NCBI GenBank assembly: GCA_012845835.1
Contig: JABAKD010000023.1
Location: forward strand, 3,486,200-3,550,199
Reading direction: 5' to 3'
Source of the DNA: Undaria pinnatifida
Lineage: Eukaryota; Sar; Phaeophyceae; Laminariales; Alariaceae
DNA: 64,000 bases
Notes under the pieces: generated by a model
Databases searched by the model: none
The model's input: only the letters and a program-made list of their open reading frames with translations
What the model was told of the DNA's origin: nothing
Translations under genes and position numbers: made by a program
In this document: piece by piece, positions 11,773 through 20,803 of the stretch
How positions within the stretch are numbered: position 1 is the first letter of the stretch
Layout of the letters: each line of letters opens with the position of its first letter

Positions 11773-12119
11773 TCTCTGTATATCAAAGTCTGGTCCGTTA
11801 GGTTTATACGCCACCTTAACGGTGTCCGATCTGTTTTTCGTTTTTGTTGTTGTTGAATTCTACGTACTTACGGCGTTTTTTGAGCAAGAAAAAGCTTTTC
11901 CTTATTTAAAGCTGGTGCTTGAACCATGCGACTGAACGGCCTGAAAACTTTGAGTCGGCCCAAAAACGGCCATATTTTGCCATTTCCGGGGGGTGGGGTA
12001 CGTAGGGCACTAAGCCTAACCCCCCCCCAAAAACCCAAGAATTATCCCCAACCCTAAAGCTAACCCCGCCTAGACTCAACCATCTACAATACGTCCCCTA
12101 TGCTAAAAACATATTGATA

Positions 12120-12395
12120 TTGACCCACACACTAAATTCAAGACACTTTGAGGTTTACGCTAAAACCAAGACACTTGGGGATCCCACACTAAAAACGATA
12201 CACTTGCGGGGCAAAAAAACAACAGAGTAGGGCCCGAATCCCCCCCCCCCTCTACTCAACGACCCACGTCGCGTCCCCCTATACTCAAAGCAGTATAATA
12301 GTGAACCTAGACTAAAAGTAAGACACTTGGGGGTTCCACACTAAAACCAAGACACTTGGGGGGTCCACACTAAAACCAAGACACTTGCGGGGAGA
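12120..12395. repeat. Minisatellite, about 34-bp unit
   Basis: The unit 'cacactaaaaccaagacact' followed by 'tgggggg' recurs at about 12150-12395, with older diverged units upstream and C/G-rich spacers. It has no coding role. Confidence 0.75.
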
Positions 12396-12814
12396 AAAAG
12401 CGTCTGTTAACTGTTGGTGTCGGGGGGAAAAATGCCAACTAGTCGTCCTCGTCGTCGCTGGGACTCGATGCCATCCAGGCGTAAACCCTCTCGAAAGCCT
12501 CCTTGTCGAACTTCGAAGTATTTCGCCACCTTCTCGTTCTCGTCCCCAACGAAATATATATTGCAAGGTAATCACGACTTATCTCACGAATTCTAAAAAT
12601 ATTCACTCAAACAATTCTCAAAAACGTTCTAAAAAAAATTCTCAAAACAGGCCAAAATGGGCATATTTTGACCCAATTTCAGTGTATAACACGGTCTTCG
12701 ATTTTTATTTTTTTTTCTAGTCAGCTTTGCATTTGTCTTGCCTTTTTAACGCATCCGGCCAAAGGCTAAACGTCAACGTGTAAGTATCTTTACTACTACC
12801 TGCACATAACGTAC

Positions 12815-13642
12815 GAGACTTATGATACAGAGGAAGTAGGTCGGCGACTCCCCTTGCAACTGATACAGAGGAAGTAGGTCGGCGACTCCCCTTGCAACTA
12901 CTACATACAGTGAGTGTAGCTATCGGGGTCAACAGGATATATATATATATATATAATATATATATATATATGATATATACGACTTATATAATGAGGACAT
13001 ACAACTCGTAATACGCGCGATCGGAGTATCACACACAGCTTGCAAAGATGAGTTTCGACGAAATCTTCGATCTCACGGCTTGAGTGTATTTTTTTATATA
13101 AAATATACGACTTACCCCAGGATATACATGATAAACTGATGCATTATTTCCAAAGCCGTTACATTTATCCCCTTAAAATAATGTATAGTTTTCACACACA
13201 TTGAGCTGCCCCACACGCCCCACCCCCGCCCCAAACCCCCCCCCCTATAATAAACTGGTGCATTTTATTTTATTTTTTCTTCTTTCTTCTTTCCCAAAAC
13301 CGTCAGATGTATCCGCTTGAAGGATTTATAGCTTCCACGCACAAATCCCCCCCCCCCCGCCCCCCCCCCTCCGCAGTCCCCCCCCCCCCCCCTCCAACCC
13401 CGCTCGCTTTTGATCAAAACCAGGCCCCCACGTCCTTCAAAACTCCGCCCCCCCCTCACCGGTTATTCGGCTTACAAGGATGCACCTGATAAACGGATAC
13501 ATTTCTCTCCACAGCTGTCAGATTTGATCCCCCTCAGAAACGGTTTTTTTTTGTAGTTTCCGCGCACAGACTGACTAGCATCACCCTGCTGGCCCTGATA
13601 GCTACACTGTAGTTGCAAGGGGAGTCGCCGACCTATATCCTA
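12815..13642 (-). repeat. Module-A / poly-C repeat array 2 (inverted)
   Basis: This is the same family as at the left end of the window, mostly inverted, so the G tracts appear as C tracts (13210-13250, 13347-13400). A module A copy on the minus strand spans about 12991-13092. At 12820-12900 a 41-bp piece containing 'gtaggtcggcgactcccc' is tandemly duplicated on the plus strand, next to a long TA dinucleotide tract (12940-12975). The array ends at 13642 with the module terminus. Confidence 0.8.
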
Positions 13643-13654
13643 TTTACACCACAA

Positions 13655-13735
13655 CGTACGCATTGCTGTTCTTTCACTACCGAGGGCATCCACTACATAC
13701 TCATTGCTGTTCTTTCACTGCCGAGGGCGTCCAGA
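13655..13735. repeat. Direct duplication of about 38 bp
   Basis: 'cattgctgttctttcactac' followed by 'cgagggc' occurs twice, near 13661 and 13700. Confidence 0.7.
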
Positions 13736-13907
13736 AACAAAACGCCCTGAACCCCAACACCACCCCCCTCCCTCTGTAGATATGCAAGGACGAATCCTAC
13801 TACGGTAGTACCAAGTGCACCATTTTTTGCTGAGGCTTTCTTGAAGTTGTACAACAAAAGACTCTAGTCCCTGCTGTATTCAAAGGAGGGAAACAGTTGC
13901 ATGCAAA

Positions 13908-13914
13908 TATAAAA
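13908..13914 (+). promoter_or_regulatory. Candidate TATA box
   Basis: TATAAAA lies 114 bp upstream of the ATG of the cysteine-rich secreted protein. Spacing is plausible for a short 5' leader. Position is the only evidence. Confidence 0.35.
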
Positions 13915-14027
13915 CTAACGTTGACGCCGGTTCTGGGGCAGACAACACGCTTCTCCCCCGCCCGTTTCGTCGCTGGCTAATTTTCCCCGCCAGTTGCGTC
14001 GTTCCCGTTTCGCTCGTGAAAGCAGCA

Positions 14028-14310
14028 ATGAAACACAATGCTTTCGCCGTCGCTCTGGGAACCGCCAGCGGCATCTTCGGTGCGGCCCCGTTGCTGCCTA
14101 CCACCCGTGCTGAGTGCGTCTTGACTACCGATCCGTGTTCAACCGACGCCAATGCTGAAGAATGCTGTTTTGCCGAGCTTGGCGCCATTTGCGATACAAG
14201 CTCAAACGGTGGTTCCTGCTGTTTTCCTACCAAAGATCACCCTGACGCGCTGTGCACCCAGGACAACGACTGCTGCGGCACGCTTCTGTGCATCTCTGGA
14301 ATCTGCTCAG
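14028..14310 (+). CDS. Small secreted cysteine-rich (knottin-like) protein, first exon
   Basis: The ATG at 14028 opens a protein with a short basic start, a hydrophobic Ala/Gly/Val/Phe stretch and a likely signal cleavage after residues TTRA (about residue 28). The mature part is packed with cysteines: C, C, CC, C, CC, C, CC, C, C. The last group, LCTQDNDCCGTLLCISGIC, has the C-x5-CC-x4-C-x4-C spacing of inhibitor cystine knots. The frame runs into a canonical donor (CAG|GTAACG) at 14310, so at least one more exon may follow; without splicing it stops at 14342. A candidate TATA box is at 13908. Secretion and a disulfide-rich fold are inferred. I do not recognise a specific family; protease inhibitor, cell-wall or defence peptide are all possible. 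Confidence 0.6.
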
Positions 14311-14342
14311 GTAACGTGCATAGACCAACAAGGCCACGGTAG

Positions 14343-15225
14343 GGGGATGCCCCCGTTTTTCACCAGCGGGTCTAAGCCAGTAGTAGTCCACGATTGACTC
14401 TGTCCCTCACCGACGAAACGACTTGTTTACGCGATATTCTTGGCGCAGCGCGGCTAACTATTGCATTGCGCGGTTAACGTCGCCATCTCAAAATAGCACC
14501 CAAGCCTAAGACCGCAAAGGGGGAGGGGAGCAGGGCGTCACTCACGCGAGTGACTCCGGGACACTGCCAAGAAAAGGCCTAAACGGGGACCCCCCGATCG
14601 GAGCGTTGATTCATACACAAGTGATTTGGCATACTCGTAGATGCTCAATGTCGAAGCTAATCTTGATTATTGAAGAAATATCTCCGCACTGCAGAAAATT
14701 GAGACCTTTCTTCGTACTTCTTGGAAAAGCTTGGCGAACTTACGGGACGACGTCGCACGGTGCCAGTGGATAGGTGGATCAAATACGACGAGGCTAATAA
14801 CCTTATGGTATTATGTACACCGAGGCTCCGACTCTGTGATAAGAGCTGCACAGCGGTACCAAAGTGTTTGTAAGCATCACTTGTGGTGAAGAGGAAAAAT
14901 GGAATTAGTTGCGGTAGCGGCGCTTGTGGGGCCAAAACGAGACAAAGAAGATATGCGTGAGGAGTAGGAAGGAGTGATCAACGTAGGGGATGCCTTCATC
15001 TGGTCACGGGACTATGCCCAAGCTATGGGCAGGTGTAGTCTACGGCAGCCCGTCTTGTTTCCTGCAACGTTATATACAACGTCCTTGCAATGTTTTACGT
15101 AACGTTTTCTGAAACGTTCTTCTGATAGTTATCGTATTAAATTGATTGCCTTGTACTACGATTAACTTCCCGATGCAGAGAGCTCTCTTGATTCTTATCC
15201 AGTATGCCGGCTAGAAATAACAATT
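14343..15225. other. Non-coding, includes 18-bp near-palindrome
   Basis: GTCACTCACGCGAGTGAC (14537-14554) is palindromic except for one base pair and resembles the perfect palindrome at 6189-6206. No gene is recognised up to the Helitron region. Any downstream exon of the knottin-like gene would lie here, but I could not identify one. Confidence 0.4.
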
Positions 15226-15425
15226 ATATATATATAATATCACGATTCAGCTAATGGCTCCCACATCTTGATTAATGAATGCATCCGGTTCATGCGAGGT
15301 TAAAAAAAAACACTTTTTGATATTTGTTGGCCTCTCTCGCCCAATAGTCCATGTCACGACTTGAAACCACGCAAGTGCATTCATCACGTGCACTTTATGG
15401 CACCTACGAATGCAATGACGCGTTG
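15226..15425 (+). repeat. Helitron internal/5' repeat, copy 1
   Basis: Shares 'ctcccacatcttgattaat', 'ggcctctc', 'cacgacttgaaaccac', 'ttcatcacgtgca' and 'acctacgaat' with 16590-16785, in the same order and orientation, at roughly 75-80% identity by eye. It precedes the Rep/helicase-like gene. Confidence 0.75.
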
Positions 15426-15603
15426 CTCGTTATATGCCACCGACATGAACACCTTCAAATGAGTAGACCTCAGCCGCTGTGGTGCTGCCCAACATCCTCG
15501 GCACCACTGTACTCGTTGTGCATGCTTCGACGCGCATGGACGTGACATTACACAACACAAACACCGCCACCCTATTTATGCATTCATCAAACGTCGTCAC
15601 AAC

Positions 15604-16555
15604 ATGTCAAGTAGTTACGATTGGCCATGCCCACTGCAGATTACAGCATTGAGATGCCCCATGCCCGCTGCCGCATACGAGCAAATATGCGGATTTTCTG
15701 CAGACAACCTCGCCAATCAAAATTCCGCCGCATATTATGTTTACCCGCATCTACACTACGCATCTACGCATCTACATTTCCGCCGCAATCATACGCGGCA
15801 CCCCGCCAAACCTCTACTGCCCATTCCGATGCCGTCAACACGACAATACTCGAAAGCTCAACAGAACCGACGCAACGAACAAAGGCGACTTCGACGCGCG
15901 AGGAGGAACGAAACACTCAATTGTCGCAGAAATTCACGTGATGGAAGGAGCGGCGAGGGCGCCCGTCCAACATCAACATACGTGCGTAGTCCTAACGTGT
16001 CCACCTCCATATCTCAGTTCTGGGAATTACCCCCGCTTCGTCCCGAAGACAACGAAGGACAAAGAGCATTTACGCTGGATGCGCGGAACGAAATCATCAA
16101 CACCGCACAACGGGCTGCCAACATCATCGTTGATATTGCTTCACCATGCGAACACTGCGGTGCTCAGTTGTTCAAAGGTGAGTTTTTCAACATTTCATTT
16201 CGGGTCTTTCTTCCATTGCTACTTCCTGGCATATATCCATGAAACTGTCAAATTCAATCTCTCCTCACGCCGATCATTTATTATCGTCTGTTCCTATAAG
16301 ACATAGACAACAACTATAGTAGATGACATGCCAACCACCTGTGCTTCTACAGGTGAATCTCGTGGCATTTGCTGCAGTAACGGACAACTGGTCTTGCCAC
16401 CACTACCACCGCCACCAAGAGAGTTCGTCCCACTTTATGAAGGGAACGCGGAACGATTTCAAAGATTCCGTCGAATGGATCGCAAATATAACTCATGCTC
16501 GAACTTCAATGACGTCCCATATCCTGTTGCCTTCATATCCGCTGGCTGCATTTGA
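15604..16555 (+). pseudogene. Helitron Rep/helicase N-terminal fragment
   Basis: Exon 1 runs from ATG 15604 to 16177 and exon 2 from 16353 to 16555, with GT-AG borders (AAAG|GTGAGT, CTACAG|GT). Joined, the frame reads C-x2-C-G-A at the end of exon 1 and ES...ICC-S-N-G-x-L-x-LP-x-L-x4-P at the start of exon 2. That zinc-binding 'CxxCGA...E...CCxxG.v.LP' block precedes the Helitron_like_N domain in Helitron replicases. It continues into an F-x2-F-R...YNS segment and then stops. The upstream 190 residues are Arg/Asn-rich and poorly conserved. The HUH endonuclease and Pif1-like helicase, over 1000 residues, are absent, so this is truncated. A repeat unit begins about 35 bp after the stop. Confidence 0.65.
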
Positions 16556-16589
16556 AGTACCCTCCTGTATTGCTGTGTTTGCCTCTTTT

Positions 16590-16785
16590 GCCACTTATAA
16601 TATCGATTCGGCTATAGAGTCCCACATCTTGGTTAATTACTGCATTCGGTCATACGATGTTAACAAACAATCATATTTTTATGATTCTTGGCCTCTCACG
16701 CCCGATAGTTCATTTCACGACTAGAAACCACTCCAGTGCGTTCATCACGTGCAGTTTGTGGACCTACGAATCAAATGACGTTTTT
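16590..16785 (+). repeat. Helitron internal/5' repeat, copy 2
   Basis: Second copy of the segment at 15226-15425. It lies between the truncated Rep fragment and the RPA-like gene, so each gene is preceded by one copy. It could be a shared promoter region or the 5' end of a second Helitron. Confidence 0.75.
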
Positions 16786-16877
16786 TTCTATTACCGCCTT
16801 TGCCTTCGATCCATCGTCCAAAACTGTATAGTAACCCTTCCGTCCATTGTCTTTCTTTCCCTCCCCATCTGCTTCAG

Positions 16878-17989
16878 GCTGAAAAGGCGCGCCGCGACCT
16901 CCTCACTTCTGCTCTCTCCTTCGAGTCTGCGAAAACGTCCTCCTTCGTCCTTCCGACGACCATCTACGCCGACACCCTCGCGTCAAAAGACTTCAAAACC
17001 ATCGAATATCTCATCGCCAGCACCACGCACAACGATATCTACCCTACCATCATCAGCACCGACTCTGTGAACAGCGTCATCAGGTTGGTCTGCAACATCA
17101 ACGGCTGCCGCTTCACCGTCGATCCGACTCTCCCTATTCCGCAGTGTCGGAAGAACAAGAACTCAGCGCCCACGAAGGGCCACGAACAACGCGGCAAGAA
17201 ACAACTCTCCACGTTCTCCTTCTTCACCGTCGCCGACAAATTTCAAACCGTCGACCAACACCCCTTCGCCAGCAAGAACCGTGTCAATACTACCGTGTCC
17301 TTCTCCACCGAGGTGCGTGTCCTTCCCTACGACACTCATTCCCTAAGTTCTTTTCCGATCATGTTCATCACTTCCATCCCAATCAACATGCACTTACAAT
17401 TTGCCGCCGCCCGTCATCTTCCTTGCCGCGAAAATTACTTCCCCTCAATCAGGTTCTCAACGAGGTGTTTGGAATGGACGCTGAAGCATATGTCCTAAAG
17501 GACAACAAAACCAAGACGAAGATCGTCAAGCAGCTCACCAACCGCGTCTTCCTGTGCGCCATGAAGCGCGGACTGTGGACTCAACAAAACACCGTCACGC
17601 TTTCCGCCCTTGCGCTCAAGCCCGTCTCGCCCAACGACATCATCCACGGTCACATGTTCGACAACGGCGCCTTCGTCGACATCCGCAAGCCCATCAAACA
17701 AGAACCCATGGATGGGGGCGGCTCCTCCGCGTCCAACGCACCCACTAACACCAAGCGCAAGCGCAAGGGTAACGGTAAGTCGAAGGACAAAGCCGTCCAC
17801 CACGACAGCGACGACAACGAGGAGACTTCTTCTGAACCTGATCCTGAAATCATATCCATCGACGACGACACCGACAGCGACAGTTCCTCATCCTCTTCCG
17901 ACGAGGACACGCCGGATTCTGCATCGTCATCCGGCGAGGAAGAAGCTTCGTCATCCAGCGACGAGTCGTCTTCCGATGACGAAGATTGA
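16878..17989 (+). CDS. RPA-like single-stranded-DNA-binding protein (Helitron-borne)
   Basis: Two exons are clear: 16878-17312 and 17453-17989, with TTCAG|GCT, GAG|GTGCGT and ATCAG|GTT borders, and the joined frame stays open (about 323 codons to TGA). The part across the junction, VSFSTEVLNEVFGMDAEAY, followed by a helical stretch and VFLCAMKRG, fits the C-terminal OB fold of RPA1-like proteins ('F...A..lfG..A.e...l'). Just before it, C-x5-C...C may be a reduced zinc ribbon. The C-terminus is a basic patch (KRKRK) followed by a long Ser/Asp/Glu tail. RPA-like genes are known Helitron passengers, which supports the call. The first exon and start codon were not found. A generic acidic nuclear protein is the alternative. 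Confidence 0.5.
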
Positions 17990-18688
17990 TTCTACCGACG
18001 CACCTAAGCTTCTGTTTCACATACCGTAGATGATCGTCTTCTTTAGCCATCAACTTTCTTCCGGCTCATTTTCACCTGAAGTTTGTTATCTGCTATCAGC
18101 GTCTCAGTCGTTTCACTTACAACGAGTTCGTAAGACATCACACGTTTCGTGTACACTACGTAATTATTTCCAGGTCGACCTTTTCATGTTTTTTTCGCTT
18201 TCTTTCGCTGTAGCATAGCAATCGAGATTTGCTGCTTTTTGCCCTTCCATCTTCGGGGCTTTTCCGATTCTTTCATTCACGATTTCGATTATGTGTTCGA
18301 ATTAATCACCGTATCATCCTCGTCGCTTTCTTCTTCACCGGGTTCACCGTCATCTTGCTCTCTTCACCTATGATTTTTATCACGGAGCTATTACACTTAC
18401 TCCGTTACATAAACAACAGTGCGGCGTCACCGATGTCTCTTTCCGAGTCATTCATCCGCCTGCCCATCCTGCGTACTTTCCATTGATATTTCATCTAAAA
18501 TTATACTGATTACACATTCATCGCCCCTGATACGGCCACCGCGTTTCAATTCAGTCATGCCCAAAGTCGCGGGGATGTATCATCGATGCCACTTCCTCCC
18601 TTAATAGACATAACCTGCATCCTCCTCTCTATTTCCCGCACTTCTCATCCTCAATTCATTGATTGACCTTCTTCGGGCGTATCTCCGG

Positions 18689-18731
18689 GTGGCCGTCCCG
18701 CCGCCTACGGCGGGCGGCCACCTTTCCCTAG
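18689..18731 (+). other. Helitron 3' terminus: hairpin plus CTAG
   Basis: Stem ggtggccg(t)cccgccg / cggcgggcggccacc, loop ccta, then tttccCTAG. Helitrons end in a short hairpin 5-15 bases before CTRR; CTAG fits, and the next base is T. Confidence 0.75.
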
Positions 18732-18734
18732 TAT

Positions 18735-20380
18735 CCTATTTATTTCGCTGCAAGTTGTATTTTTCCGCATCTACTCAATGATGCTCAGTTTACTCAAGAT
18801 ATTGACAAACAATCAAATCAATGCTAATAATGGACTGCAGCTAATCCATATTCTAATATTTGGCGCTGTGCGCAGATATTACGTGTAGCGATCGCCAACT
18901 GCTATGAGTTCCAAAGCCCAAACCTATTTGTTTGGAACCTTAGATTCAAGAATAACACTTAAGCATCCGTAAGGTTACCCATACGCAGTCTCGCTTTGGA
19001 CTGTCGTGAAATCGGTTTGACGTGTACATACATAGATTTGAGTCTGAGAATGTCAAAATTTGGTGGACAAGGGCAGCATAGGCCGCGTAAAGTGCACAGT
19101 ATGCCGGAAGCGGTCTTGAACGGTGGCGGTAGCTGGGGCCCACTCAAAAGCCATGCTTGGAACAGGATGTGTTACATATATTTGTTAGCAAAGCGGCTTG
19201 TGGTACGGCAGTCCTCAAATAACTTGGTTATGTTTTAGAAAAAAGTTGTCGCAACAACGGCGGAACAGACGGCACAGCTTTCGCTTGTACTCGACCTTTC
19301 AACCTAAATTGTGCCCACACAGAAATAGTGAAGTACAAAAAAGTACTCCCCCTATGTCGATGAGGAATACCCATATTTTCCGCCAAGAATACGGTATGCG
19401 GACAGACCGGAATGGTGTAGAAGACACATCTGCGGGATGAATTCGCGATCTCTGGTCTACTCAAGACCGGCGTCACCTAGCGTGTTTTATTGTGCCACTG
19501 ATATGGTCCTTAGACCATGACGCTTTCACGCACATTATCTGCCAACCCTGGCGGTTGGAGCTCTGTCGATGATGTGCAGCTAACAGGGACGCCCACTTGG
19601 ACCCTCACACATTGCGATGCAGATGTGAGGCTCGATATCCGGCAATCAGCAACCGATTTACGTTCAACAAGACGAGCTTGTTTGGGGATTGTGCTCCTGT
19701 ACAACGCTTGATCGTGTTCTTTCTCTGCCGATTACCTTCGCAGGGGAGTCAACGATGTCATTAACCGCAACAAACTCTTGCGATTATCTAAGGCCGACAA
19801 GCCGTTTATTCTCAATCATGCCTGCACGATGGCGAGGCACGGCCAATCTGCCATAAACCGTGCTCGAAGCCTAATTTCCCCACGAAACAATCCACGAACT
19901 TATCCAACGTCGGACAAACAATCTAAACAACGTGCAACATACGCGTTTTATTGGTGCCACACTAACCGACGTATGATACGAGCACCGGCTCACAGCTGCA
20001 GATCGATTGGGAACGTTATGGCGCACATTGCGCATGGACCCCCACGGGAAAGTAATGCTGATTGTCATACATGCGCAGACATCCGCGCAGCACTGGAAGC
20101 TAGCTAGCGCGGCGGCCGTTGCTCTGGCCGCATAGGACATCTTTGTCATATCTTGTCAAAAGACAGCAGAGACCTCTATTATTGCATAGTATTGCGTATT
20201 ATTGCAGTGCTGTATCTCTCACGGCTCCCTAACCCTCGCCCTCCCTCCAACGTCAATCCCAACACTACAACCGTATATGATGCACACCGGCCCCCCGAAC
20301 GAAAGAATTTGTGCACGCACTTTTCCTGGGCGAACATCACCGGTGCAAAGGAAGCTGCAGAAGCAACATAATTTCTGGGT
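18735..20380. other. No recognised gene
   Basis: Short frames only (for example 19778-20107, 109 codons, no recognised domain). Upstream parts of the MULE transposase gene may lie in the last few hundred bases. Confidence 0.3.
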
Positions 20381-20615
20381 GCAAAGCGCGTCTGGATGGC
20401 AGTTGGTCCGAAACCAAGAGGAAACACCGTTGGAGCTTGCATTGCCCACAATGCGCCAACCCTAGCTCCAACCCTAGTAGCAATTGCCGTGCACGCGGTC
20501 CCGCCAACGAAAGAAATTGCGCGAATATTTGTGCCTAATCAGACACCAACGATGCACATAAAGCCGTCGCTGCTGTCCTCATTCAGGGTGGAGGGAAAGT
20601 CTGGAGAGACTTCGG
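20361..20615 (+). CDS. Possible N-terminal exon of the MULE transposase
   Basis: The frame beginning at ATG 20396 ends in phase 0 at TTCG|GTAGGA and would join the first clear exon as ...GKSGETS then VRNLSAKVLRGR, matching the usual 'qirN...r' position before the MULE core. An overlapping frame upstream reads GCKARL...KHRWSLHCPQC, like the Cys/His block at the start of many MULE proteins, but is offset by one base, so a frameshift near 20440 or another intron is needed. Tentative. Confidence 0.35.
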
Positions 20616-20803
20616 TAGGACAACGGCAGGAACCATGACTGGAGCCAGTATCATACACGGTACCTTAGCGCTAAGCCAACCGCTATCATAAATCCATCCT
20701 CGATAGTAGTTGTCGTGCGCATTCTCCTCCCAAATCGGTTGTGTGATTGCAACAACTACACAGTAGCGTCCTCCTCGCCTTTGTCCTCCTGTGTCCCACG
20801 CAG

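Larger units (their letters stand above)
15240..18731 (+). mobile_element. Helitron remnant(s)
   Basis: The 3' end is textbook. A GC hairpin at 18689-18722 (ggtggccg...cggccacc, 15-bp stem with one bulged T, loop ccta) is followed six bases later by CTAG at 18728-18731 and then T, the A-T insertion context of Helitrons. Upstream are a Rep/helicase N-terminal fragment (15604-16555) and an RPA-like gene (16878-17989), both typical Helitron cargo. A segment of about 200 bp is repeated at 15226-15425 and 16590-16785. Each copy contains A|TC near its start (15239-15241 and 16602-16604), so either could be a 5' terminus. The rolling-circle HUH motif and helicase domain are missing, so it is not autonomous. 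Confidence 0.7.

Noticed and set aside
13265-13489. Open frames with Gly or Pro runs
   Set aside because: They follow the poly-C/poly-G tract of the repeat array; same for frames at 296-651, 37169-37447 and 52294-52538.
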